Assembly (NCBI RefSeq): GCF_004360155.1
Contig: NZ_SAIS01000008.1
Span: 1 to 64,000 of the forward strand
Length of the DNA stretch: 64,000 nt
Reading direction: 5' to 3'
Source: Paraglaciecola marina
GTDB taxonomy: Bacteria; Pseudomonadota; Gammaproteobacteria; Enterobacterales; Alteromonadaceae
In this document: positions 40,876 to 49,657 of the stretch, piece after piece
How the letters are laid out: each line of letters starts with the position of its first letter
How positions within the stretch are numbered: position 1 is the stretch's first letter
Made by a program: the position numbers and the translations under genes
Notes under the pieces: model-generated
What the model was told of the DNA's origin: nothing
What the model saw: only the letters and a program-made list of their open reading frames with translations
The model's database searches: none

Positions 40876-42522
40876 ATGCGTATTTTAGTTGTAGATGATG
40901 ACTCCTTAAATAGGTTTCTGTTGATGCATATGCTTGAGCAGCAAGGCTATACGGATACACTTGAGGCTGCAGACGGCATAACTGCTATTAAGCTCGCAGA
41001 GCAGTTTCAACCTGATCTTATTTTATTAGACGTTATCATGCCCGGTATGGACGGCTATGAGGTAGCTAAAATATTAAAACATGAAGCCGGTGATATTTAT
41101 CTTCCTATTATTTTCATTACTGGATTAGACAATGAATCTGCATTAGTTAAATGTCTAGAAGTAGGTGGAGACGACTTTGTTGCTAAACCTTTTGATAAAG
41201 TAGTTTTGTCAGCAAAAATTCGTGCTCATGCCAGAACACGTCAATTAAGTAGAAAAGCCTACGAGCAAAATAAACAGTTAACATTTTACCAGAATGCCAT
41301 CGAACGAGAACACCAAATAGTAGAACATATATTCAGTAATGCTTTGGCTACAGATGAGTTTTATACTGACTATATTGATCATTGCCTTGAACCTGCAACT
41401 GACTTTAATGGCGATTTATTTTTAGCTTGCGCTAGTCCTACAGGAGGGTTTTATTTTTTAATAGGTGACTTTACTGGTCATGGATTAGCATCTGCTATCG
41501 GCGCAATACCTGTTTCTCAAGCTTTCCAAGCAATGTCTAGGAAAGGTTTGTCATTGATGGAAATGGCTGAAACAATTAATAAAATCTTATTGTCATTGCT
41601 ACCGGATGAAATGTTTTTTGCTGCATTAATCGTCGAAGTCAGCTGTACTGGTAAGCATATCGACGTATGGAATGGGGGAATGCCAGCCTTACTATTACAA
41701 GATACTAACGGTGATATTGTAAACCGCTATGAGTCAAGGCACATGGCGTTAGGTATTTTAGAAGTGCACGAATTTGAATCAGAAGTTGAGCGTAGTGAAA
41801 TTAGCTATGGACAAAGATTAATTGGCTTTAGTGATGGGATTGTTGAGTTGCAAACACCTTCAGGTGAGATGTTAGGGGAGTCTGGTTTTGAAACTTGGTT
41901 AGTCGAGAAACCAGGTATAGATATCAAAGAGCTGTTAACTAAAGCTGATTGCTTTTTGGCTGGGGAAGAGCGAAAAGATGATGTCACTATGGTCATTTAT
42001 ACTAGTCAAATGCTAGAACCAGTTACTAGAGTCGCTGACGAGTCTAAGCTACCAATAAAGATTACTAGTAAAATTCCCCCCGAATACATGAAAATTTCCG
42101 ACCCAATTATTGAATTGGTTAATATTGTTACAAATGAATTAGGTCTGTTTGGTATCCACTCTGAGTTGTTTACGATTTTAAGCGAGTTGTATAACAATGC
42201 TTTGGAACATGGGCTATTGAATTTAGACTCTAGCCTTAAACAAAGTGAAGATGGATTTTTAGAATACTATAGTTTACGTGAGCAAAAGCTTGCATCTCTT
42301 GAAAATGCATTTATTGAAATCACCATAGAGTACTTTCCTGAGCACAAAAAGCTGGGTTTGCAAATAGTGGATTCAGGGAAAGGTTTTGATCATGCAAAAA
42401 CAACAGAGGTAACTTCAGTTGAAAATGCATACGGGCGCGGTATTTCGTTAGTAAAAGAGTTATGTGAGTCGGTAAAATATAGTAATCACGGTAATACCGT
42501 AGATGTAATGTTTGCACTCTAA
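40876..42522 (+). CDS. Receiver-PP2C phosphatase-HATPase kinase switch protein (CrsR-like)
   Basis: The 548-residue protein has three parts. An N-terminal receiver (about 1-120; acidic triplet VVDDDS, acceptor Asp52 in LLDVIMPGMDG, Lys in AKPF) comes first. A central SpoIIE-type PP2C phosphatase (about 165-385) carries DFNGDLFL, GDFTGHGLASAIG, GFSDGIVEL and RKDDVTMVI. The C-terminal GHKL kinase domain (about 410-545) has N-box SELYNNALEHGLL, G1 DSGKGFD and G2 GRGISLV. Such proteins both phosphorylate and dephosphorylate their STAS partner, here the gene just upstream, depending on receiver phosphorylation. The cognate histidine kinase is not adjacent. Confidence 0.9.
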   Translation: MRILVVDDDSLNRFLLMHMLEQQGYTDTLEAADGITAIKLAEQFQPDLILLDVIMPGMDGYEVAKILKHEAGDIYLPIIFITGLDNESALVKCLEVGGDDFVAKPFDKVVLSAKIRAHARTRQLSRKAYEQNKQLTFYQNAIEREHQIVEHIFSNALATDEFYTDYIDHCLEPATDFNGDLFLACASPTGGFYFLIGDFTGHGLASAIGAIPVSQAFQAMSRKGLSLMEMAETINKILLSLLPDEMFFAALIVEVSCTGKHIDVWNGGMPALLLQDTNGDIVNRYESRHMALGILEVHEFESEVERSEISYGQRLIGFSDGIVELQTPSGEMLGESGFETWLVEKPGIDIKELLTKADCFLAGEERKDDVTMVIYTSQMLEPVTRVADESKLPIKITSKIPPEYMKISDPIIELVNIVTNELGLFGIHSELFTILSELYNNALEHGLLNLDSSLKQSEDGFLEYYSLREQKLASLENAFIEITIEYFPEHKKLGLQIVDSGKGFDHAKTTEVTSVENAYGRGISLVKELCESVKYSNHGNTVDVMFAL

Positions 42523-42535
42523 TGGAGAATAATAA

Positions 42536-42982
42536 TTGTCAAATTTTGAATTGAGAGTATCGAAGGTCACAGACTTATCGACTTTGGTTGAATTTAATCA
42601 AATGATGGCCTTTGAAACAGAGCAGAAGAAACTGGATGAAGCCACACTTAAAAAAGGTGTAGCGGCACTTTTGGAGGATAACAGCAAGGGGTTTTATCTT
42701 GTCGCTGAACAAGCCGGAAAAGTCGTCGCAAGTCTTATGGTAACTACTGAGTGGAGCGACTGGCGTAATAGCACTTTTTGGTGGATACAAAGTGTTTATG
42801 TGATACCTGAAGCAAGACGGCAGGGTTTATATTCTGCTCTATATAATCAAGTAAAGAAACTTGCCAAAGAACAACAGGTGTGTGGTTTTAGATTGTATGT
42901 TGAGAAAGAAAATAAAGTTGCTCAAAAAACCTATGAGTCTCTCGGTATGAGCGAGAGTCATTATTTGATGTTTGAAGAATAG
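42536..42982 (+). CDS. GNAT-family N-acetyltransferase
   Basis: The 148-residue acetyltransferase has the acetyl-CoA pyrophosphate loop in SVYVIPEARRQGLYSALYNQ (about 90-109) and the C-terminal LYVEKENKVAQKTYESLGM. Start is TTG with GGAG 8 bases upstream, 13 bases after the crsR-like gene. This TTG start and spacing suggest the same transcript. The substrate is unknown. Confidence 0.85.
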   Translation: MSNFELRVSKVTDLSTLVEFNQMMAFETEQKKLDEATLKKGVAALLEDNSKGFYLVAEQAGKVVASLMVTTEWSDWRNSTFWWIQSVYVIPEARRQGLYSALYNQVKKLAKEQQVCGFRLYVEKENKVAQKTYESLGMSESHYLMFEE

Positions 42983-42993
42983 TCAAATCTTTA

Positions 42994-43010
42994 TTGAGAA
43001 TGATTCTCAA
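42994..43010 (+). promoter_or_regulatory. Fur box of the iron transporter operon
   Basis: TTGAGAATGATTCTCAA is a perfect palindrome fitting the 7-1-7 Fur site (TGAxAATxATTxTCA). It lies 52 bases upstream of the iron-binding protein gene, in the promoter position. Iron-dependent repression by Fur is the expected consequence. Confidence 0.88.
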
Positions 43011-43062
43011 CTAGATTAAAGTTATTGATAATAAATAGTTTTAGTGAATTTAAAGGTATCTC

Positions 43063-44076
43063 TTGAAAAAAATTATAGCCAGTATTTTTGTTGTTTCGTC
43101 TATCATGTCACCACTCGTTTTAGCTGAGCAAGTTAATCTATACTCTGCACGCAAAGAAGCCTTGATTAAACCCTTATTAGATAAGTTTACTGAAGAAACA
43201 GGTATCTCAGTTAATTTAGTAACAGGTAAAGCAGACAATCTCATCACTAGGCTGGCTAAAGAAGGTAAATACAGCCCTGCTGATTTATTATTGACCACGG
43301 ATGTAGGTCGCTTATATAGAGCTAAGCAACAAGGGCTAACTCAGACCATCAATTCAACAGATGCTATTGCCTCTGTGCCAAATAATTTTCGTGACTCACA
43401 GGGCCATTGGGTAGGCTTATCTTTACGAGCTAGACCTATTATGGTTTCTACTGAAAGGCTCGATGCCAGTGCAATTAAAAGTATTGAAGATCTTATTAAG
43501 CCTGAATGGAAAGGGCGCATATGTATTCGTAGTTCTAACAATATCTATAACCAGTCTATGGTTGCATCACTAATTAGTCAGTTGGGTGAAGAGCAAACCC
43601 AAGCTTGGGTCGATCAATTTGTTAAAAATTTTGCTCGACCGCCTCAAGGTGGTGACAGGGATCAAATTAAAGCTGTAGCTGCTGGTCAATGTGACCTAGC
43701 TATTGCTAATACTTATTACTTAGCTGGAATGTTGACTTCCAATGATGAAGCCACAAAGGTGCAGGCTCAAAAAGTCGAAGTTGTGTGGCCAAATCAGAGT
43801 GACCGAGGTGCACATATTAATATTTCTGGTGTAGCGTTAGCGAAATATGCCCCTAACGCCAAGGCTGCTTTAAAGTTAGTTGACTTTTTGCTAAGTGCTC
43901 AGTCTCAGCAGTGGTACGCTATGACTAACCATGAGTATCCAATTTTACCAAATGTAACATGGAGTGACGTATTGAAAAATTTTGGTGATTTTAAAATGGA
44001 ACAAGTACCTATGACTCAATTAGGTGAGTTGAATACTGAAGCCGTGAAAATTATGGACCGTGCTGGGTGGAAATAA
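43063..44076 (+). CDS. Periplasmic ferric iron-binding protein (FbpA/FutA-type)
   Basis: The 337-residue solute-binding protein has a signal peptide cut near VLA-EQV. QVNLYSARKEALIKPLLDKFTEETG is the typical mature N-terminus. A Tyr pair in ANTYYLAGML (about 217-218) matches the iron-binding tyrosines of FbpA/FutA1, and TTDVGRLYRAKQQGL lies in the hinge region. The start is TTG 43063 (AAAGG 6 bases upstream). It overlaps the permease start and follows a Fur box, so it should deliver Fe(III) to the transporter encoded next. Confidence 0.92.
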   Translation: MKKIIASIFVVSSIMSPLVLAEQVNLYSARKEALIKPLLDKFTEETGISVNLVTGKADNLITRLAKEGKYSPADLLLTTDVGRLYRAKQQGLTQTINSTDAIASVPNNFRDSQGHWVGLSLRARPIMVSTERLDASAIKSIEDLIKPEWKGRICIRSSNNIYNQSMVASLISQLGEEQTQAWVDQFVKNFARPPQGGDRDQIKAVAAGQCDLAIANTYYLAGMLTSNDEATKVQAQKVEVVWPNQSDRGAHINISGVALAKYAPNAKAALKLVDFLLSAQSQQWYAMTNHEYPILPNVTWSDVLKNFGDFKMEQVPMTQLGELNTEAVKIMDRAGWK

Positions 44077-45757
44077 GCATTATTCATTTTTGCGAAGCCA
44101 TACCAACTTTTGTTATTTTGTGAGTCAATTTCAGTGGAGTAGTCCTTGGATTTGGGGGATTGGATTTAGTAGTTTAATTCTAGCAATGCCAACTGGTTTG
44201 GTATTTGCCAGTTTTATTTACCCTCAATTCGATGTCTGGCAACATCTTTTTAATACCGTTCTGAGTGATTATGTATTTAATTCACTTTGCCTTGCATTTG
44301 GCGTTGGGGCTTTGGTTATTCTGATTGGGACGCCATTAGCATGGTGTATTTCTCGCTATGATTTTGTTGGACGTAAACATCTACAATGGCTAGTGCTACT
44401 GCCAATGTCCATGCCAGCTTACATTATTGCTTATACATATACAGGAATGCTTGATTTTGCTGGGCCCACCCAATCTTGGTTACGAAGTCAGTTTAATTGG
44501 GAGTATGGCGATTACTATTTCCCAGAAATACGCTCCTTAACTGGCGCTATTTTAATGTTAGCTTTAGTTTTGTATCCATATGTCTATTTGCTAGCTAGAA
44601 CGGCATTCAATGAACAACCTAGGAGTTTAGAAGATACAGCAAAAAGCTTAGGGGTATCTTCATATACTTATTGGTTTAAAGTCGTTTTGCCTTTGGCTAG
44701 ACCGGCAATACTTATGGGGACTGCCCTAGCAATGATGGAAGCATTTGCTGATTATGGTACGGTTCAATATTTTGGGGTTAGCACTTTTACAACTGGGATA
44801 TTTCGAACCTGGTTTGGCTTAAATAATGGTATGGCTGCGGCCCAATTAGCGGCAATGTTAACTGGCTTTGTGATTTTACTTTTGTTTGTAGAATACTTTT
44901 CTCGACGTAAGGTTAAATATTATTTCCAAAGTCAAGTGGCCAAAACGAAGCAAAGGGTTAAGCTTAATAATGGTGCGGGTTTAGTCGTCTTTGTCTTATG
45001 TTTTATCCCCGTGATATTAGGGTTTTTATTACCCTTTGTTCAGCTAATGAACTGGGCAATAGATACTTTCCATGAGCAGTTTAACCAAAGCTTTTTAAAA
45101 TTAGCCTGGAATAGCTTTATTTTAGCCTCTATAGCTTCAATGGTAGCAGTATCGATAGCACTATTATTTGGTTATGGAAAAAGACTAAATCAATTTAAGT
45201 TTATTCAGGTATTAGTTGGAATGGTAAGTTTAGGATATGCCGTGCCAGGTACAGTGATCGCAATAGGCGCATTAATTTCATTAAGTTGGTTAGATTTACG
45301 ATTAAATGAAGTGACAGAAAGCTTGTTTAACATAAGTGTTGGTTTGGTACTTTCAGGGTCCCTGTTTTCTTTAATCTTGGTTTACAGTAGCCGGTTTTTG
45401 GCCGTAGCCTTACATAATATTGAAACCGGTTTGGCTAGAATAAAGCCTAGTATGGATGATGCAGCTCGCTCTTTAGGTTATAAGCCAATACTCATTCTTA
45501 AAACTATACATATCCCCTTGCTCAAAACTAGTGTGTTAAGTGCATTATTGTTAGTTTTTGTTGATGTACTTAAAGAGTTACCGGCAACCTTAATTTTAAG
45601 ACCATTTAACTTTAATACCTTATCTATAAAAGCGTTTGAGCTTGCATCGGATGAACGCTTGGCTGATGCAGCTTTGCCAGCTTTAGCGATTGTTTTAGTG
45701 GGTGTTTTGCCGGTCATTTTGTTAACAAAAATTATTGATAAACCCGTCCATGATTAA
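44060..45757 (+). CDS. Ferric iron ABC transporter permease (FbpB-type)
   Basis: The 565-residue inner-membrane protein has two fused permease halves with about 12 helices. Each half carries the EAA loop: EQPRSLEDTAKSLGVSSYTYWFKVVLPLARP (about 194-224) and IKPSMDDAARSLGYKPILILKTIHIPLLK (about 456-485). PATLILRPFNFNTLS near the C-terminus is typical. The start is uncertain: GTG 44060 overlaps the previous gene, whereas GTG 44120 would give MSQFQWSS directly before the first helix. It is the middle gene of the Fur-controlled operon. Confidence 0.9.
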   Translation: MLGGNKHYSFLRSHTNFCYFVSQFQWSSPWIWGIGFSSLILAMPTGLVFASFIYPQFDVWQHLFNTVLSDYVFNSLCLAFGVGALVILIGTPLAWCISRYDFVGRKHLQWLVLLPMSMPAYIIAYTYTGMLDFAGPTQSWLRSQFNWEYGDYYFPEIRSLTGAILMLALVLYPYVYLLARTAFNEQPRSLEDTAKSLGVSSYTYWFKVVLPLARPAILMGTALAMMEAFADYGTVQYFGVSTFTTGIFRTWFGLNNGMAAAQLAAMLTGFVILLLFVEYFSRRKVKYYFQSQVAKTKQRVKLNNGAGLVVFVLCFIPVILGFLLPFVQLMNWAIDTFHEQFNQSFLKLAWNSFILASIASMVAVSIALLFGYGKRLNQFKFIQVLVGMVSLGYAVPGTVIAIGALISLSWLDLRLNEVTESLFNISVGLVLSGSLFSLILVYSSRFLAVALHNIETGLARIKPSMDDAARSLGYKPILILKTIHIPLLKTSVLSALLLVFVDVLKELPATLILRPFNFNTLSIKAFELASDERLADAALPALAIVLVGVLPVILLTKIIDKPVHD

Positions 45758-46823
45758 ACTATCTTCTGAGAACGCAATGTTAAACCTCCATCATGCTAGT
45801 GTTGCATATAAAAATGAAGTGGTTGTGGATAACGTTAGTATAAATCTGTTAGCAGGACAAATTGGTTGCTTATTAGGCCCTTCAGGTTGCGGTAAAACCT
45901 CTATATTAAGAGCTATAGCTGGATTTGAAAGGCTCTCATCTGGCAGCCTAGCTTTACGAGATACAGTGGTAAGTGATACTCATGTTATGGTGCCAGCAGA
46001 AGCTCGTAAAGTTGGTGTTGTGTTTCAAGATTATGCATTGTTTCCTCACCTTACAGTTGCTGAAAATATTACTTTTGGTTTGCATCAACAACAAAAAGCA
46101 CTCAAACAACAACGAATGTTGGAACTATTAAAGTTAGTGGGGTTATTTGGCTATGAAAATCGTCGTCCTCATGAATTATCTGGTGGCCAACAACAAAGAG
46201 TTGCATTAGCAAGAGCGATGGCTCCTAAACCAGATTTATTATTGTTGGATGAACCTTTTTCAAGTTTAGATGCCGAATTACGAGATGATCTTGCAAAAGA
46301 TATACGTAGCATATTAAAGCATGAAAATACTACTGCACTTATGGTTACCCACGATCAGCATGAAGCCTTCGCTATGGCTGATCTTATTGGCGTGATGTCG
46401 GCAGGGCAGATATTTCAATGGTCTAATGCATATAGTTTGTATCACAAACCGGTGAATAAGTTTGTGGCTAGCTTTATCGGTGATGGCGTCTTTTTAAAGG
46501 CCCAAGCGCAACCCCATAATATGATAGAGAGTGATTTGGGAGAGTTTGAGCTTAGCTCTGAGTATTCTTTTAAGGTGGGGAGCAGATTAGAGTTTCTGGT
46601 GCGTCCTGACGATGTTATACACGATGATAGCAGTAATACTTTGGCTAAAGTGGTTTCGAGGTCTTTTCAGGGCTCGCATATTTTGTATGAGTTAGAGCTG
46701 CAAGTTGAAAGTAAACAAATAGTGTTATGTCTAGCTCTTAGCCATCATGACCATAGGGTCGACGAAATGTTTGGTATTCGCTTAGATATTGAGCATTTAA
46801 TTGTATTTACAACTGACATTTGA
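45750..46823 (+). CDS. Ferric iron ABC transporter ATPase (FbpC-type)
   Basis: The ATPase has Walker A GPSGCGKTS, the Q-loop FQDYALFPHLTVAENI, signature LSGGQQQRVALARA, Walker B LLLLDEPFSSLD and the H-loop THDQHEAFAMAD, followed by a C-terminal TOBE-like domain from about 245. This matches FbpC-type importers. The ATG at 45750 overlaps the permease stop; a TTG at 45735 and an ATG at 45777 are also possible. Third gene of the operon. Confidence 0.91.
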   Translation: MIKLSSENAMLNLHHASVAYKNEVVVDNVSINLLAGQIGCLLGPSGCGKTSILRAIAGFERLSSGSLALRDTVVSDTHVMVPAEARKVGVVFQDYALFPHLTVAENITFGLHQQQKALKQQRMLELLKLVGLFGYENRRPHELSGGQQQRVALARAMAPKPDLLLLDEPFSSLDAELRDDLAKDIRSILKHENTTALMVTHDQHEAFAMADLIGVMSAGQIFQWSNAYSLYHKPVNKFVASFIGDGVFLKAQAQPHNMIESDLGEFELSSEYSFKVGSRLEFLVRPDDVIHDDSSNTLAKVVSRSFQGSHILYELELQVESKQIVLCLALSHHDHRVDEMFGIRLDIEHLIVFTTDI

Positions 46824-46910
46824 AGCGAGTATAGAGCAGTCGAAATTGGGTCCGAGAAGGGCAAATTTCTATGATAGTAAACATATAAAACCAACCTACT
46901 TGAGGCCAAC

Positions 46911-47354
46911 ATGTTATCAGCAATAAATAAGTGGTTTACACAGCAGTTAGAGCTTAACGAACAATCAAACAAACCAAGTATAGAGCTAGCAACAGCCGTT
47001 TTGTTATATGAAGTAATGCGCGCTGACCATAAATTTGAACAAAGTGAGGTTAACAACTACCAAACGCAATTGAACAAGCACTTTTCCTTGTCCGAATCAG
47101 ATTTAACTGCTTTATGTGAATTGACTAAGATAGAGGCGGAAGATGCGATTGACTACCAACAGTTTACGCGGGTATTGAATGATTTTTATGGGCCAGATGA
47201 AAAACGAAACGTATTAGACTCTTTGTGGTCAATAGCCTACGCAGACCACGAATTGAGTCCCGATGAAGAATACACTATCCGAAAAATTGCAGATTTGTTG
47301 TATATCCCACATAGAGAGTTTATACAAAGTAAACTAGCTTCTAAATCATTGTAA
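46911..47354 (+). CDS. TerB-family (tellurite resistance protein-like) protein
   Basis: The 147-residue, all-helical soluble protein has the TerB/DjlA-like fold. IELATAVLLYEVMRADHKFEQSE and the repeated-style SLWSIAYADHELSPDEEYTIRKIADLLYIP carry the Asp/Glu pattern that may bind metal. The family name comes from plasmid tellurite resistance, but chromosomal copies like this are mostly of unknown function. It starts 87 bases after the iron transporter operon and may be separate from it. Confidence 0.82.
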   Translation: MLSAINKWFTQQLELNEQSNKPSIELATAVLLYEVMRADHKFEQSEVNNYQTQLNKHFSLSESDLTALCELTKIEAEDAIDYQQFTRVLNDFYGPDEKRNVLDSLWSIAYADHELSPDEEYTIRKIADLLYIPHREFIQSKLASKSL

Positions 47355-47877
47355 TATTCCGTGATTCTTTGTGATGTCTGCAATATACAACAGCTTTATA
47401 GTCTTTAAATTTGAATATTTTTTTGGATATTCAGTATCAATGAAATGGATGTTTTAAGTTATTAGTCTTCGAGTCTTGCCTAAATTGATAGTTCTCTAGG
47501 CTTTAGGTATTAAAACGATTTAATTGAATTAAGTTATCAGTCCAAAATTACAAATTTTAAGTGTCTTCAGAATGAAACATTTTTGACTTGAAAGTTGAAT
47601 ATTTTATTTTTTTTATTTTTAAGTTGTTGAATATTAAAAGTAATATATCTTTGGCATGATCTATGAATTGTGTTTTGAGATAATCATACTCAACTTGAAT
47701 TGGTTCCTCGGGTACATTTATGGATTGAGAGTATGGTGAAGAGAATTAGTGTATTTATATAAATATTGACTGCATTGGCGTTTGCAAACGATAGCATTAG
47801 TTCTTTTTAATTAACCAAGGTTAATTTAATTTTGGCACGGATGCCTTATTTTAAAGTGAATTACATAGGTAAAAGGA
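47355..47877 (+). promoter_or_regulatory. 523-base non-coding region with GlrR-like sites and a candidate sigma-54 promoter
   Basis: No gene is visible. Two elements read TGTC-N10-AACA (47375-47392 and 47562-47579), one base away from the GlrR activator site TGTC-N10-GACA. An A/T tract (about 47600-47635) is followed by TGGCAT-GATCT-ATGAA at 47652-47667, which has GG and G at the correct spacing of a sigma-54 promoter but GA instead of GC at -12. A GlrK/GlrR-like operon lies 0.6 kb downstream. If real, the transcript would begin near 47680 with a leader of about 200 bases, or encode a small RNA. The match is suggestive, not proven. Confidence 0.4.
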
Positions 47878-48153
47878 ATGAGAAATGCTAATCGTGTAAC
47901 TGAAATTTTTTTCTTGGCTTGGTGTTTAATATTAGTTTTTTCTAGGCCAGTTCTAGCAACAAATGTATTAATTGAAAAACTTGATCTGGATAAAGATGGT
48001 CATATAACACTCAGAGAGTCAGTGGTTGAACCCAAAATCCTTGCAGCTTTTGGAACAATTGATTGCAATAATGATGGTAAAATTAGTAAAACTGAACTTA
48101 AGAAAGCCAAAATTACTATCGTGCAGAAAGCAAGCACGGTAGAGTCTGACTGA
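47878..48153 (+). CDS. Small exported EF-hand protein
   Basis: The 91-residue protein has a signal peptide (about 8-26, cut near VLA-TNV) and two EF-hand loops, DLDKDGHITLRE (about 37-48) and DCNNDGKISKTE (about 62-73), with acidic residues at the Ca2+-binding positions. It probably binds Ca2+ in the periplasm or outside. The ATG at 47878 has AAAAGGA upstream. It has its own terminator and precedes the GlrK-like kinase gene; a calcium-sensing link with the kinase is speculation. Confidence 0.78.
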   Translation: MRNANRVTEIFFLAWCLILVFSRPVLATNVLIEKLDLDKDGHITLRESVVEPKILAAFGTIDCNNDGKISKTELKKAKITIVQKASTVESD

Positions 48154-48178
48154 AAAAATAACTAAACGAATAACTTAT

Positions 48179-48209
48179 GTAAAAAGGCCGAAGAACTCGG
48201 CCTTTTTAC
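48179..48209 (+). terminator. Terminator after the EF-hand gene
   Basis: GTAAAAAGGCCGA and TCGGCCTTTTTAC form a 13-base stem around AGAAC, 25 bases after the stop codon. It separates the EF-hand gene from the kinase operon. Confidence 0.9.
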
Positions 48210-48247
48210 ATAAATGGCTAATTAAAAATTAATTTAAGGATATGGTT

Positions 48248-49657
48248 ATGCAACTTAGCTCGTTACGACAACTTACATTTGTAAGTTTTGTAGTGGTGTT
48301 AGTGCCCTTAGCCATGTTGGTTGGCTACAGTCAACTCACCTTTGGTGAAATAGGTGAAATTGCTAACGATGAAGCAGAGTATTCTGTCAATTTAGTTCGT
48401 CGAGTAAGCAAAATGGAAAATTTGTCTATCGATATAGAAAGATTGGTTCGACAGTACAATATACTAGAAAAGAAAGCGTTGAAGGACTTAATTGATAAGT
48501 CTGTAACTCGTTTCGTAGATTATAAGGATTACATTTGCCAGCAAGTAATCGAACAACAAAATTGTGTGGCTTTAGATGAAAGATTAGGTTGGATTGTTAA
48601 TTTTTCAGCCGACGAAGATCAGCTTTTGTTGGATGCACAATTTGCAGAGTTTAGAAATCGGCAGTCAGACTTAGTGGTTCAAATAGATGCGCAATTAGAT
48701 GAACGTATTCATGAACAGCAGTTGTATGTGAGTTCTGTAAGGCAAACTCAATTTTGGCTCACTGCATTTTTAGTGAGCATATCATTTATATTAATTGTGA
48801 TTGGTATAAACACTATTTTAAAACCAGTGATTAAGCTAGAGGAAGTGATTAGCGCGATTGCAAGTCAAGATGAAAACTTACCCAATGTTTCTAAATCTGG
48901 CCCCAAAGAGCTTATTTCACTGGAGCATAAACTCCATGGTTTAGCGTCAAGGTTATCGCAGTTGGAAAGTCTTCGTCATGCTTTATTGCGCCACGCATCC
49001 CACGAATTAAAAACCCCTTTAGCTAGTATAAAAGAAGGGTGCTCATTATTAACAGAAGAAGTGGTGGGGGCTTTAAACGAACAGCAAAAAGAAGTTTTAC
49101 AGTTACTAAACAGCAGTACAGACAGACTGAATCTATTGATCGTGCAATTACTCGATTACAATATTTTATTGCAACAATCTAAGCCAGTATTTTGTGAGTT
49201 TGATACACAGACTTTTTTTAATGATTTTATTACAGATAATAGGTTGGCGATTCAGCAGCATGGTAATGAAATTAATATGCAACTAGATATTTCAGTTTTA
49301 TTTGCCGATGAAAAGTTGTACCGGAGGATAGTTGATAACTTATTGTCTAATGCTATTGCCCATGGAAGTAAAGGTAGACCAATTGATATTCGTATTTATA
49401 GTGATGGAGATATGCAAATATTGGACTTCTCTAACAGAGGGACGCCAATTGAACCAGAACAAAGAAGTTTGCTGTTTCAACCATTTAGTCGTGGTGAAGG
49501 GGTACGCAATGATCGTGTTACGGGCTCTGGCTTAGGGTTATCTATTGTATCTGACTGTGCCAAAATGATGTTCGGTAAAGCATTAATGGTTGATGTTGAT
49601 TACGCGGATGTGTGTATTAGAGTGCAAATACCAAATAATAAAGAAGTGAGTGTATGA
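48248..49657 (+). CDS. Sensor histidine kinase, GlrK (QseE)-like
   Basis: The 469-residue inner-membrane kinase has membrane helices at about 10-28 and 172-192 around a mostly helical periplasmic sensor with coiled-coil character. HAMP and HisKA domains follow (phospho-His in LRHASHELKTPLASIKEG, about 250), then an HATPase with N-box DNLLSNAIAHGS, FQPFSRG and TGSGLGLSIV. Gene order with a QseG-like lipoprotein and a sigma-54 response regulator identifies it as GlrK-like. The ATG 48248 is preferred over 48242 because AAGGA is 7 bases upstream. It overlaps the next gene by ATGA. Confidence 0.88.
   Translation: MQLSSLRQLTFVSFVVVLVPLAMLVGYSQLTFGEIGEIANDEAEYSVNLVRRVSKMENLSIDIERLVRQYNILEKKALKDLIDKSVTRFVDYKDYICQQVIEQQNCVALDERLGWIVNFSADEDQLLLDAQFAEFRNRQSDLVVQIDAQLDERIHEQQLYVSSVRQTQFWLTAFLVSISFILIVIGINTILKPVIKLEEVISAIASQDENLPNVSKSGPKELISLEHKLHGLASRLSQLESLRHALLRHASHELKTPLASIKEGCSLLTEEVVGALNEQQKEVLQLLNSSTDRLNLLIVQLLDYNILLQQSKPVFCEFDTQTFFNDFITDNRLAIQQHGNEINMQLDISVLFADEKLYRRIVDNLLSNAIAHGSKGRPIDIRIYSDGDMQILDFSNRGTPIEPEQRSLLFQPFSRGEGVRNDRVTGSGLGLSIVSDCAKMMFGKALMVDVDYADVCIRVQIPNNKEVSV

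Noticed and set aside
46911-47354. Tellurite resistance determinant
   Set aside because: Only a TerB-like domain is present, without terC, terD or terE neighbours.
47833-47846. TGGCACGGATGCCT as a sigma-54 promoter before the EF-hand gene
   Set aside because: The -24 half fits, but G and C of the -12 half are not at the required spacing; it is a short GGCA/TGCC inverted repeat.
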